Source of the DNA: Agrypnia vestita
Taxonomy: Eukaryota > Arthropoda > Insecta > Trichoptera > Phryganeidae
NCBI GenBank assembly: GCA_016648135.1
Contig: JADDOH010014654.1
Location: 1-64,000 of the forward strand
DNA length: 64,000 nucleotides
Reading direction: 5' to 3'
Below are positions 55,101 through 64,000 of this stretch, piece by piece. The position numbers and the translations under genes are program-made. Each line of letters opens with the position of its first letter. Positions within the stretch are counted from its first letter, which is position 1. Below the pieces are notes generated by a model. The model had not been told where the DNA came from and ran no database searches. It worked only from the letters and a program-made list of their open reading frames with translations.

Positions 55101-57337
55101 AAAGTTGTGGCCATTATATGCCAGCTATGTTGCCACAATTCTAGCGGTTCGCAGGTAGCGGACACGCTACTGCGTGACGCGAGCCCTTTATAACAAAAAA
55201 AAACTACAAATTAAAAACAGTTGACAGCTAATAACGTTAATAATATTTCTATAGTATCATCTTGCCAGGCAGTGGCTTTCGTACGCGTAAAAAAATGGAG
55301 AATGACAATTCGCAGCCGGTTGAGAAGCGACTAGACAACTTATCTCTCCATAGATAGAACACAATTGACGCGCCATAGACTAAAATGACAGAGCGGCTGG
55401 TTTGATTTAGCGAGTGGGGCACAAATTGAACACCCGGATTCGTCACGTCAGAATATCTTATAACGCGCGTACGCGTTCACGCATTAATTTTTTTGTTTCA
55501 GAAACATTAAGGAAGTACCCTCCTCTTCCATTCCTCTTCAGATTCTGCAGCAAAGACTACACAATTCCCGGCACTCAATCTGTAGTGGAGAAAGGCACGC
55601 TGGTAGTCATCCCCATCCTGGGCATCCAGAGGGATCCAGACATCTACCCCGATCCCTCCAAGTTTGATCCGGAAAGGTTCACCCATGAAAATATGGCGAA
55701 AAGGAGCACCTTCACCCAGCTTGCTTTCGGAGAGGGTCCAAGAATATGCATCGGTAGGTTTTATTATTTCTATTTAGAAAGTGATAAATTTGAAGTTTTT
55801 ATTTATTTATATAATTCGTTTATATACTTTATCTTCACCACTTGTATATTAAAAATATCAACTTGTTTCAGTGCCAATAATCAATAATAATACAATTTAT
55901 ACCAACAACTTAAAAATCAATAATAGAAATACCTATCTATATAAATTAAAATCTAAATGTTCGTTTGTACAAAATCGCTAATCTCTAAAAGCTCTTCACC
56001 GATTGCTTTGAAATTTTGGCACAACGTTTACCCTTTACCCCTTCCTCTCTCCTGATATATTTTCAATGCAAATCTGTACTGTTCTACCGAATTATGCATA
56101 AATATTCTTAAGGACCTGGTGGTAAACATAGGCCACATTTCCCCCCCCCTGGACATTTAAATAGTTAGTTTTTTAACCTCCGTTTGAGTAATAATATTTA
56201 AGCCTAAGCGTTTTCTTTGGTGACTCCCATCATCCTCCCATAGCATTTTTTCGCAATTATTTTTTTTATACATAGATATACTAACCCTATTTAATCGTAT
56301 ATTTGTCGCATATTCGTGATGACGAAAAATAATATTGTCGCGGGATCGTGGCTGTGGGAGGCAAAAAACACTAAAAACTATTTAAACTTTAATTAACTAC
56401 ACAAAGTCACTGGACACGAATTTAATCGGAGCATCATTCTTAAATTCACTTTAATTTTTTCTAGACAATTTCACACATGTTCGCACTAATTCACGTCACA
56501 AGAATATTCGCTACACTTTTTATCTATCGCCGGGTCGTTTCAGTCAATATCGCGCGTAAGCACTTACTCGCAAAATTGAGCAGAACACTCGCACCGGATG
56601 TCTGGCCAAACTGAATCACCACCGCACGGTTCACTTTTATTTGCGCACACGTAGTTAGCTTTATACAAAAATGTTGGTTTCGCGAATGTTCGAGATCGTT
56701 CGACTAGTTTCTCCATATTTCTAGTGATTATGAGAATAACCAAGTCTATTCTAGATTCACGTGGACCGTTAGAGAGACTTCCGATAATACACAGTTACCA
56801 TTGTTTTAGACTCGAATATACATATATCGTTAAAAAAATAGTTTATATGAAAAATTGAAAAATTGTGTTGTGTGTGTTTAACATTTCTTCTGCATTTCTG
56901 TGAGTTTTCTGACACCACGTTTTATCATTTAATAGTTAAAAATTATGTATTATAAGTTTTTGGAATACGCTGTTATGCACACTAGCATATCTGATACTTG
57001 GAATCCGAAAAAGGCAGTCTATTTATATAGTTATATTATATATTATATACATATATATATATATATATAATATATATATAGTTTAACGACTTTGTAACAT
57101 GACTTTACTTAATAAATAACCAATAGTTCCTTTTAAAAACATAAACGTTACCATATTTTTGTTTCAGGAAGTCGTTTTGGCATGCTGCAGGTAAAGTTGG
57201 CCATCCTGAAGCTAATTCTCCATTTTGAAATCTCTGCGTGCGAGGAAACAAACTTCAAACCGGTTTACGAACCAAAGGCCTTCCTCTTGCATACCAAAGG
57301 AGGATTGTTTTTACGACTGACCCCCAGAAAAGCGTAA
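49130..57337 (+). CDS. Cytochrome P450, CYP6-like (CYP3 clan), complete, four exons
   Basis: Exons: 49130-49997, 53448-53675, 55502-55753, 57168-57337; all junctions are GT-AG and all three introns are phase 1. They join to 505 residues, the usual length for microsomal insect P450s. An N-terminal anchor (about residues 9-26) is followed by basic KHRYGYWKRRG. Seen motifs are WKRIR (133-137, helix C), AGFETT (308-313, helix I), ETLR (366-369, helix K), DPERF (421-425) and FGEGPRICIG (441-450) with heme Cys 448. Such enzymes work at the endoplasmic reticulum with P450 reductase and oxidise plant compounds, insecticides or endogenous substrates; the substrate cannot be told here. The ATG is the first in frame and gives the expected anchor. 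No lesion is visible. The CYP6 call is from motif style; another CYP3-clan family is possible. Confidence 0.92.
50331..50865 (+). mobile_element. Family E MITE in P450 intron 1
   Basis: The left end ATAAAGGTACAGATACACAT, then GCCACTTAGTGGCATGCTCA, faces TGCGCATGCTCACGTGCCAC, TAAATAAGCATATGTATCTG at the right. The interior is GC-richer (50630-50830). A fragment of the same family is at 12848. No transposase is encoded. Confidence 0.55.
51166..51262 (-). repeat. SINE copy, inverted, in P450 intron 1
   Basis: AGAGATGCGAACACGGAATA, CGTGTCACACCAATATTCTTAC and AAGCTAAACGCTTGTG are the inverse of the SINE body at 25200. Its B box region is not preserved. Confidence 0.55.
51990..53415 (+). mobile_element. 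Family A element in P450 intron 1, expanded by a minisatellite
   Basis: The left end carries the arm (GTTTCGCCTCTATGAGACAT, GTCTTGATTAATGATG) and the outer block TTGAACAAACTCAAAATATT, then CATTATCAATGGTGATATCT. After the 33-bp array the family right end resumes: GTCACTTAAGCC, GCCGTACGATAGGTCGTAAG, CTACTTTCCCATATAAAAAC and ATGAGATATCTATAATATAT. The right end stops about 30 bases before the exon 2 acceptor at 53446-53447. Confidence 0.65.
52378..53270 (+). repeat. 33-bp minisatellite, about 27 units, in P450 intron 1
   Basis: The unit is AAAAATACACATTGTTGAAG followed by TGGTAGTAGTAGT. Variants replace TACAC by TGCAC, GTAGT by GAAGT and GTTGAA by CTTCAA. Because 33 is a multiple of three and the unit has no stop in several frames, long open frames run through it on both strands; none has other coding evidence. 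Blocks of five units recur as a higher-order pattern. The plus strand is G-rich and C-poor. Confidence 0.97.
53676..55501. other. P450 intron 2
   Basis: A block at 53930-54055 (AATAACCGTAACCAGTTAAA, ATAACGGTTACCAGCTG) resembles 16210-16300 and is probably another dispersed repeat. A short CGGACACGCTACTGCG hairpin lies near 55160. No other element was recognised. Confidence 0.5.
55835..55885 (-). repeat. Decayed Penelope-type repeat tip in P450 intron 3
   Basis: CACCACTTGTATATTAAAAA, TATCAACTTGTTTCAGTGCC and AATAATCA align with the hammerhead region at 20545, 29755 and 46400, but the core is lost. Confidence 0.4.
55935..56165 (+). mobile_element. Helitron-like fragment in P450 intron 3
   Basis: TCTATATAAATTAAAATCTA and the repeat unit AAATCTGTACTGTTCTACCG, GACCTGGTGGTAAACATAGG, CACATTTCCCC match the elements at 19207 and 21488. 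The 3' hairpin and CTAGT end are missing. Confidence 0.5.
56330..56800 (+). repeat. Interspersed repeat family F, copy 3, in P450 intron 3
   Basis: GGGATCGTGGCTGTGGGAGG, AATTTAATCGGAGCATCATT, CGTTCGACTAGTTTCTCCAT and AAGTCTATTCTAGATTCACG match 7170-7600 in the same order. This is the longest copy. Class unknown. Confidence 0.6.
57045..57085. repeat. TA microsatellite in P450 intron 3
   Basis: An almost pure TA run lies about 85 bases before the exon 4 acceptor. Confidence 0.9.
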
Positions 57338-57720
57338 TGGTAAAATATGTTATTTTTAGTTGGGTAGTTAGGGGTAAAATGCCTGTATTAATGCAAGCGA
57401 TTAAAGGAAAAAATTAAAATATTAAGATAGAAATTGGGTGATTTTTTTACAAGGCGATTATTCGTTATATTTATTTTTGTTTTATTGACACTGATTAAGG
57501 TACCCATTAACTATTACTTGATTAGAAAAATAATGGTCGACTCTTGTACATTCCCCTGGAGCTCCTCCGTCGTGACTGAGATTTTTCCAAGTGCACGTTT
57601 GTCCGAAATATAAAATAAGGTTATATATGTATTTAAAATAGAAACATATAAAATGTAGCATACGTATTTTTTATACCGACATGCAATTTGTTAATTGTTT
57701 AAATAAATAAAAAATTGGAT
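57338..57720 (+). terminator. P450 3' untranslated region with poly(A) signal
   Basis: AATAAA occurs at 57702-57707, about 365 bases after the P450 stop at 57335-57337, and is the nearest canonical signal I noticed. An inverted-repeat pair (CATTCCCCTGGAGCTCC near 57550 and GGAGCTCCACGGGAATG near 57853) overlaps the presumed UTR. Confidence 0.5.
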
Positions 57721-58480
57721 TTTTTTTAAATTGCTCCCAATTTTACAAAAACAGCTTTTTTCAAATTGGATATGCTTAAGTATATATATTTCATTTCAGC
57801 AGTACATTATTTTCTGTATTCGACTGTAATATTGCATCTCATTCAGGGCCAAGGAGCTCCACGGGAATGAGTATGACAAAGTCATTTTAAATTCTCCAAT
57901 AGAATATTAATTTAATATGTATTTTAATAAGTGCCAAAAAAATACGTGCTGGCAAAAAAATCATTAAATTTCCACCCCTATAATGGTTTGATAGCATTTG
58001 GAAGGAAAACTTTGAGTGATACAAGGTGTAAGGAAATAAATGTTTATTAATCATCCTCTTTTCAAATTATTTATAATGTATATTTATTTAGAAAGATCCG
58101 AAAACAAAATATTAAATACAAACTAAGCCATCTTCCCAAATACAACACGCCCAAGGAAAAAAATAAAAGTGTATTAGTTGGCCTTTTTGAAATTCTAAAC
58201 ATGCTACATAGGATGATGCAAGTTTTGTGCAACCACCCTTTGCAGGTTTTGCAGCATAATCAGTCCACTTTTGGTCCAGATTTATCATGATGCCTATCTA
58301 TGCATTTTGTGCAGTAATCGTCTTCATCCGAAATTCCTTCACAGTCACTAAAGTCAGATTCCAGCTATTCTATAAAAGATAATCGTCGTCATCAGAATTA
58401 TGTCATTTATAAAATTATAAAATAATTATTTAAATAATTATAAAGGGAAACAAAATATTCGGTAAATCACCCCAATTTTT
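57427..58480. mobile_element. Candidate DNA transposon remnant with inverted ends
   Basis: GAAATTGGGTGATTTTTTTA near 57430 and TAAATCACCCCAATTTTTAT near 58465 are inverse and lie about 1.05 kb apart. A transposase-like zinc-binding remnant lies inside at 58200-58380. A second inverted pair (57550/57853) suggests a smaller element nested within. The ends and class are inferred. Confidence 0.35.
58200..58380 (-). pseudogene. Zinc-binding C-terminal remnant of a DDE transposase
   Basis: On the minus strand the frame reads SDFSDCEGISDEDDYCTKC, IDRHHDKSGPKVDW, LCCKTCKGWLHKTCI. The C-x2-C, W-x2-C-x2-C and W-x-H-x2-C spacing with an acidic lead-in is the tail of many DDE-type transposases (pogo- or piggyBac-related). 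It is not a complete domain, and no catalytic part was found. Confidence 0.5.
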
Positions 58481-58984
58481 ATTTATTATTTTATTTATAT
58501 AATGAAACAAACGATACATTAATTAACATTTAAGGTGTGTCTAATTCATTTTAAAGTACGACTAGTAAGGTTTTTTGGGAGCTGCTAAACGAAAAAATGA
58601 GATTAATAAAAATTAACAATATAGAAAATAACAAATATTTAGGGCAAATACTTAACCACATTATTTGAATTCTTTTAATAGGAGTCAAAACAACGGTCAT
58701 CTATATTATACAAAAAATTAATTAAATTTTCATGTGCAGGGTTTTTCTCGATAAAACCCTTAGAGTGGTTTCGCAACATCTGTGAAAAAGAATTAAAAGT
58801 TTGCCCACTGAATATTTGTAGTGGATTTTCCAATTTTCATGTGAATGCCGCTATAATTCCATAGATGGCAATTAAAATATATTAAATATAGAATTTATAA
58901 ATGTATGGTTATGGTTATGCTAATTTTTATAGCGCAGGTTTTTGCGAAAAATACGCTTCTGAGGCGCTTTAAAAATAAGAGGAT

Positions 58985-59370
58985 ATCTTGAAGAAGAGAG
59001 TTTTAGCCTTTTCTTAAATGCTTCTTGATTCTCCGTGGATCGCAACACTGGGGGCAGCTGATTCCACATAACTGGGCCTGTAATGCTGAAAGCACGTTCC
59101 GCAAACTTGGTGGCTCCAGGTCTCCTTGGTACTTACAGCTTACCGATTTAGCTCTTCGCAGCAGGAACCGCCTTCCAGTGATATTGTCCGGGATACAGAG
59201 GTCCATCAAATATTGTGATGCATTTCTTTGAAAACTTTTTTACACCATCAGAGAGAGTTTGAAATTTATCCGCTCCGGCATGCTTTAGTACTGAAGATAT
59301 CCGCGAGAACTTTGACGCCTTAAATATAAGTTTTTGTATATTTTGAAAATATATATATTTTGACAACTGA
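58985..59370 (-). pseudogene. LINE polymerase C-terminus (CR1/Jockey-like)
   Basis: On the minus strand the frame gives RRPGATKFAERAFSITGPVM, WNQLPPVLRSTENQEAFKKR and LKLSSSR. This is the F-x-x-RAFS-x-x-GP-x-xWN-x-LP-x-x-LR...FK-x-x-LK block, an unmistakable LINE C-terminus. The preceding part (LYPGQYHWKAVPAAKS, SRISSVLKHAGADKF) is in another frame, so at least one frameshift is present. The 3' tail is not clear. Confidence 0.8.
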
Positions 59371-59664
59371 ATAAATTGTCCACAATGTTGGTTTGGTCAT
59401 TTAAGAATTGATCAATTAATATATGTGGTGTTATTTTAGAAAAATGCATGTATTTAAAATAAATGTAACTCGATAAAAAAATTATTTTAAACCAATATAC
59501 ATATTTTGATACCTCTACTATATACTGATAAAGTTACGAGAAAAAAATGGTCGTTGCTGTTGAATTTTATTTGCATTGTCAGATGATTGCCTTAAGAGTT
59601 ACATTTATCAAAATAAGTGAGAATTTCGGTATACTGAACCCCAAAACTGTCCATAAACAATATT

Positions 59665-60420
59665 TTTTTATTAATTTAATAACTTTTAATTACATATAAT
59701 AATAAGCTAGACTCACAAAACTTTTCTGGATGTTTTTCTGTAGGTACATCCGTACAGTCAAACATATTTTATTAACTAATTAATACACAATTCATAACAT
59801 CTGAAAAATCAACTCTTATATCAACTAATTTTAATACTAAATTAACAGTACCGGAATATAAAAAAATGAATAGAAGAATTAAAAATGCCTTCCATAAAAG
59901 GATTTTATTTGGTGATTCTTTCAAATAATTTATCCTTGATCATAACAATGAAGAATCATTAAGCATAGATAAATGTCAAACTTATATTAGCTATACCTCT
60001 TGTATTTCTTTCGTGTAAAACTATTCTATTTAAAACTTTATTATTATAATTTTCTGTTATTAACAAGAATAGTAGCAATCCGTGCAACAGAAGAACGTTT
60101 GCGAAAGAGTTAAATAATTTTTGATTTTTGCCTCGATTCAGAAGATTTCTGGCTTGCAATTTTTTTAACCTATTGTTTTTTGAAGATTTCAGATTTTCTT
60201 TATATTTGAGTTAGAGAAGTGAATTCACGATCGGACGTCTTATCTCAATTAAGGCTCGTCCAAACAAAAATGGATTATTCGCAATACAGTCATCTTAATA
60301 CAGTAATTTTGTAAAATCTACCTAATAATGACCTGAGATTATCGCAAATCTTATTTACCTTCAAGATACATTTAAAGTGTTTATAAATAATTAAACCAAG
60401 GTATTTATGCGACCTCACAA
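59665..60420 (-). pseudogene. LINE 3' part, decayed relative of the 47.5-kb copy
   Basis: The minus strand reads YEFVRSHKYLGLIIYKHF then KVNKICDNLRSLLGRFYKI, the same region as the start of the frame at 48230, followed by stops. The 3' UTR (CACAAAACTTTTCTGGATG, TTTCTGTAGGTACATCCGTA) matches 47480-47560. Most coding sequence between has decayed. Confidence 0.6.
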
Positions 60421-61020
60421 ATTCATATAGGGGAAGTACGGATAAAATGACACAGTGCTTTTATTTTGATAAATATATTTTTAATTGTAAAAGTTAGAAT
60501 AGTAGTATTTTTAATAAACATCTTTGGTTCATTATCTACATAAGGCGTAAACTCTACAAAAAATAAAAATGCAACAAAATATAAATAATATATAATATAT
60601 CAACCAAAAACCATTTTGTCCAAACAATGTGGGTAAAACGACATGCGAATTACGGACATAATGATGAACAACATAGGAACTAACAATTAGACAAAGATTT
60701 CAGTCTTCTCAGGCAGGTCAAGCACAGGGTGCATGATTACAACGAAAACATATGCTCTCACCATGCTTGGAACGTGAAAATAGGTTGTTGCAATACATAC
60801 ATGGACAATCTTCATTCTTTTTTCAAGTCTTTATCATCTGTGTTGTCATTTTTAACAACTCTAACATCCACGTTCAACACTGGTGATACAACTACAAATA
60901 CAACTAAATCAAATTCTTTCATATATTCGAATGGACTATGCTAGAGTCTATCTATAGTCATTCCCATGAAATAGTATACACAGATTTTTGTAGCTGGTAA
61001 TGAAACTTCTATATATAAAC
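60421..61020. other. Unassigned AT-rich intergenic stretch
   Basis: CATATATTCGAATGGACTAT and GCTAGAGTCTATC near 60920 also occur near 11345, so part is a dispersed repeat. No gene was recognised. Confidence 0.35.
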
Positions 61021-61068
61021 ATAATATATTAAATATATATATATATATATATAGTTATATATATATAT

Positions 61069-61105
<37 letters not shown>

Positions 61106-61140
61106 TATTATATATCTATATATATATATTATTATTATTG
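61021..61140. repeat. TA microsatellite with interruptions
   Basis: It is a long AT run broken by TAG and TTA motifs. Confidence 0.95.
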
Positions 61141-61335
61141 TGTAAAGTAATCACTTAAGCTATTTCATACAGGTCATAAACCCTGGTCCACCTTATATAG
61201 ACTTACGTACATGTTTTCCCATTTAATCTTCGTCTCTGTGAAACTTCTATAATTTATCTTAATTAATAATTATCTCTCTGTGGACAACATCCAGTAATTG
61301 TATTCTTAGAGTATAAATATAAATATATTGTTAAA
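61141..61335 (+). repeat. Family A right-end fragment
   Basis: GTGTAAAGTAATCACTTAAG, CATACAGGTCATAAACCCTG, TTCGTCTCTGTGAAACTTCT and the CTCTGTGGACAACATCCAGT tip match family A. It lies just downstream of the second P450's stop. Confidence 0.6.
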
Positions 61336-61397
61336 AACTAATTGATAAATATATTTAAAAATGAGCAAAAAGTTGTGTCGTTTCTTATATTCATAAT

Positions 61398-63590
61398 TTA
61401 TTTTCTAGGGGTTAGTTTAAGGAATAATCCGCCTTTGGTGTGCAGAAAAAAGGTCCTGGGGTCGTACTTCAAGGGAAGTTTCGTTTCATCAGAAAGGGAG
61501 ACGTTAAAATGGAGGAGAATTGTTAGCAGCGCCAACTTAACCTGCAGCATACCGAATCGACTTCCTGAAAATTAAACATATAAATTGAATCATAATAAAT
61601 TGAAAAAAAATCGAAAATTAAATTAATATTGTCGACGTACAAATCGGTACAGATTTTTTTTTCCGTACAGAAAGAGGCGAGTATACTTTTTATTTATAAT
61701 AAAATAGAGTAGAACATATTTGGTGGCGCCAGGTAGTCCATTTTATGAACAGAAAATATTATTACTACTAATTGTATTATTTTTTCGTTGTTGTCGAGAC
61801 GATACTATGTTTGTGAAGTTGAAACTTTTCTGAACAAACGGTTGCAAAAAGAAATTCCATACAAGTGTTTTCAAAGTTTTACGGAAAATATTGGGAAAAC
61901 GTGTAAACTGTAACAAAATTTTATTATTTTGTTTTTGTTGTCGAGATGACACCATTTATTTATTTATTTATTCATGGAAGACCAACAGCACAACTTAACA
62001 TTTTTTTTCATTTTAATTAATATTTGTATTTTAATATTATTAATATTATACAATTCGACAGTTTCAGATAAAATAATAAAATAGTAAAAAAAAGTATTAT
62101 ATTGTGCATCTTACGGTTAGTTATTTAGTCTTGCATAACGATTAAATCTTGTATTTTTGGGCCCTGCATCGCTCAATTTTAGAGTGGCTAAGTACCTAAC
62201 AAAATTTATAGTTCTTCATATTGCAGTTTGCTTTTTTTCCATTTTTAAACCAAAAATTCTATAATATTTTTCAATAATGTGATTGCATATCTCTATTCCA
62301 AATATATTTTTTTCTAATTTTCATAAAATAAATTACGCTGGATATTCTGAAAATTTAAAGGAGATAAATACTTTTGGTAGTTCAATTGATTTACTATTGA
62401 AATTTTTCATGTTGTCCGCTAATAACATAACTTCTACTAGATCATTTACAATAATGTCATTTATTAAATACGGTTGCTATATACTATAAAAGGAGTCGTG
62501 TACTTTGACTAATAAGTTCCTTTGAAGGCGACAGCTTGTAAACCAACATAAAAGATTTCCTTTTATTCCTAGTTAAGATAATTTTTTGTAGAAAAATCTT
62601 GTGCCTGATTGTGTCAAACGCTTTACTGAAATCAGTATATTTTGACCAACCTGACATTTATTGTCCAAACAATTAGAAATATAGTTTGATTTTGCTGTGA
62701 GGTTCGTCAAAGTTAATCATCTACGTATTAAACCACGTTGAAATTGAGTAATGATTTGATTTATAAATTTTGATATTTTTATTTTATACAAAAATTTTTA
62801 AGAATCTTCAAAATTGCGGGTAAAATACCTACAGATGGATCTATAGTTAATACATCTGCTTTATCGCCTTTTTTGTGGATGGGAAAATTTTAACACAGAA
62901 GTCGTTGATGAAATAATTAATTTTTCACACGAAGCAAACACATTGAGGTGAGACATAATATCTTTAAATAAAATAACTTTTTGTTTAACACCACTTTATT
63001 GAGTTTAAACCAACTAGTTTCGACTCGCAACTGAGTCTTCATCAGGGTTCAGTATTAACTAAATAAAAACAGAATTACGAATAATTAAGAAAACATTAAT
63101 GAACAAATAAAACAAATAAAAAAATCTTTAAAAACAAATAAAAAATATTTACTAAATAAGCAACTAGATTTATCGCGTAGTCCAATTCTAGATATATTCC
63201 CCTTCCAATTAACTACACCCGCCCATACCCACTCTCTTTCACCCAACCCCCACCACAGTTAACGTTCTGTCTCTTTCTTCCCTTAATGCTTTCTTAGTTG
63301 TATTATTATATTTATAAAACTATTTAAAAATTACTCACCAATGCACACTCGCGGCCCATCTCCAAATGGAAGATGTGCATGCGAGGGTCTTTGTGCCGTG
63401 TTTTCTGGATTAAATCTCTCCGGATCAAACTTGTCTGGATCCGGATAGAAGACTGGATCTTTCTGGAGTTCCATGAGAGGGATTATGACGATTGTGCCTT
63501 TTTCTATGACGAGTTTACTCCCGGGAATAGGGTAATCCGTGGTGCAGCCCCTGGATAGAAACGGGACCACGGGATATATCCTTAATGTTT
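61398..63590 (-). CDS. Second cytochrome P450 (CYP6-like), last two exons; 5' part beyond the window
   Basis: The exon at 63590-63339 (252 bp) and the last exon at 61564-61398 (167 bp) are joined by a phase 1 GT-AG intron. The first gives ETLRIYPVVPF, YPIPGSKLVIEKGT, FYPDPDKFDPERF and FGDGPRVCIG with the heme Cys; the second gives SRFGMLQVKLAL and LHTKGGLFLKLTPRK and a stop. The intron positions are the same as in the gene at 49130-57337, and the penultimate exon is the same length. By hand count 51 of 85 and 36 of 55 residues match, enough for the same subfamily under P450 naming rules. Anchor, helix C and helix I exons must lie right of 64000. No lesion is seen. The substrate is unknown. 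Confidence 0.88.
61958..62900 (-). pseudogene. LINE reverse transcriptase remnant in the second P450's intron
   Basis: On the minus strand FPIHKKGDKADVLTIDPS, VGILPAILKILKNF, YTDFSKAFDTIRHKIF and FINDIIVNDLVEVMLLADN follow in order. These are the HKKGD, RPI-like, DFSKAFDT and catalytic-box regions of a Jockey/CR1-like reverse transcriptase; the last box has LADN in place of F/YADD. Stops and frame changes are many. The left end (61958-61975) has the TTTATTTATTTATT tail expected for this strand. It inserted in the same orientation as the P450. Confidence 0.7.
63006..63051 (-). ncRNA. Hammerhead-ribozyme-like motif in P450 intron
   Basis: Read on the minus strand: TGAACC, CTGATGA, one extra A, GACTC-AGTTGC-GAGTC, GAAAC, TA, GTT, GGTTTA. 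TGAACC and GGTTTA can form a six-pair helix I (one G-U). The next box fits CUGANGA, the GACTC/GAGTC stem fits helix II, and GAAAC...GTT gives a two-pair helix III with a GUU cleavage site. Minimal helix III is usual in Penelope-type hammerheads. The extra A before helix II departs from the canonical core. Activity is unknown. Confidence 0.55.
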
Positions 63591-64000
63591 CTGAAAATTA
63601 AAAATAAAAACATTTTTATCACTTGTCATCTATTTTGATGAAATATTCAATTAAAAAAAATGATTAAAAAAATTATTTCTCCCTAAAAACGTAGATCAAA
63701 ATCAGACTTTCATGTGTGAAATAGAATGTTCCGGGTATTTGGGGAATTTTTTTCCCAATCTTTACATGTTTACTGTACAATACATTGCTGGAAAGGGTAT
63801 CACAAATAAACAATCCGAAAAATGTAAAAACATCAATTAAAATTTGAGTAAAAGAGATGGGTCGACCAGTTATTGGGAAACTCATCCAAACAAATTGAGA
63901 ATTAGAAAAATTGAGATTGTATTAGGGTATATTAACATGTGACTGAGTGTAGGCGATTATAAATCTTTTTTTTTAAACTTATTTGTATAAAATGTACTTT
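63591..64000. other. Intron of the second P450, to the window edge
   Basis: The next upstream coding exon was not found. The 70-codon minus frame at 63673-63885 has no P450 motif and is taken as intronic. Confidence 0.5.

Noticed and set aside
59003..59231. Two 68-codon frames on opposite strands
   Set aside because: Both are shadows of the LINE C-terminus read in a third frame (RAFSITGP block).
63673..63885. 70-codon minus-strand frame right of the second P450's exon, considered as its upstream exon
   Set aside because: It has no AGFET or other P450 motif, and no phase 1 donor was found in the right place.

Overview
The window is AT-rich eukaryotic DNA from an insect, most likely a moth or butterfly. 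That assignment is an inference. It rests on two CYP6-like cytochrome P450 genes with spliceosomal introns, a cecropia-type mariner, BEL/Pao, Gypsy-like, LINE, Penelope-like and Helitron-like elements, tRNA-derived SINE pieces and a short TTAGG run. No bacterial or viral operon, rRNA, CRISPR array or convincing functional tRNA gene was seen.

The main host genes lie at the right end. A complete plus-strand P450 occupies 49130-57337 in four exons (505 residues, all introns phase 1). The last two exons of a paralogous P450 (61398-61564 and 63339-63590) lie on the minus strand, tail to tail with it, and its first exons lie beyond the right edge. The two share intron positions and about 60-65% of residues in the shared exons, so they look like a local duplication with inversion. 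A third host gene is indicated by a CpG-rich first coding exon on the minus strand at 36135-36273; I do not recognise it and found no further exon.

Nearly everything else is mobile DNA. Positions 1-1650 hold the 3' end of a BEL/Pao element with a 67-bp tandem array before its 3' LTR. From 1.6 to 31 kb there are dead LINE tails, two related LTR relics, six families of non-autonomous inverted-repeat elements, two Helitron-like elements and a small Penelope-like element inserted into a LINE reverse transcriptase. At 31049-33622 one mariner has inserted into the 3' untranslated region of a near-identical mariner; the outer transposase is intact and the inner one is dead. From 34 to 49 kb there is a near-perfect 92-bp palindrome, a 280-bp tandem duplication, the CpG-rich exon and more LINE and MITE debris. 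The P450 introns hold a MITE, a SINE, a Helitron-like fragment and a 33-bp minisatellite of about 27 units that itself sits inside a mobile repeat.

The most unusual signals are hammerhead-ribozyme-like cores in Penelope-type repeats, best at 63006-63051, 20579-20606 and in both arms of the element at 26247-26765; the exactly dated nested mariner pair; and the intronic minisatellite that stays open in several reading frames. I see no evidence for a multi-gene undescribed system.
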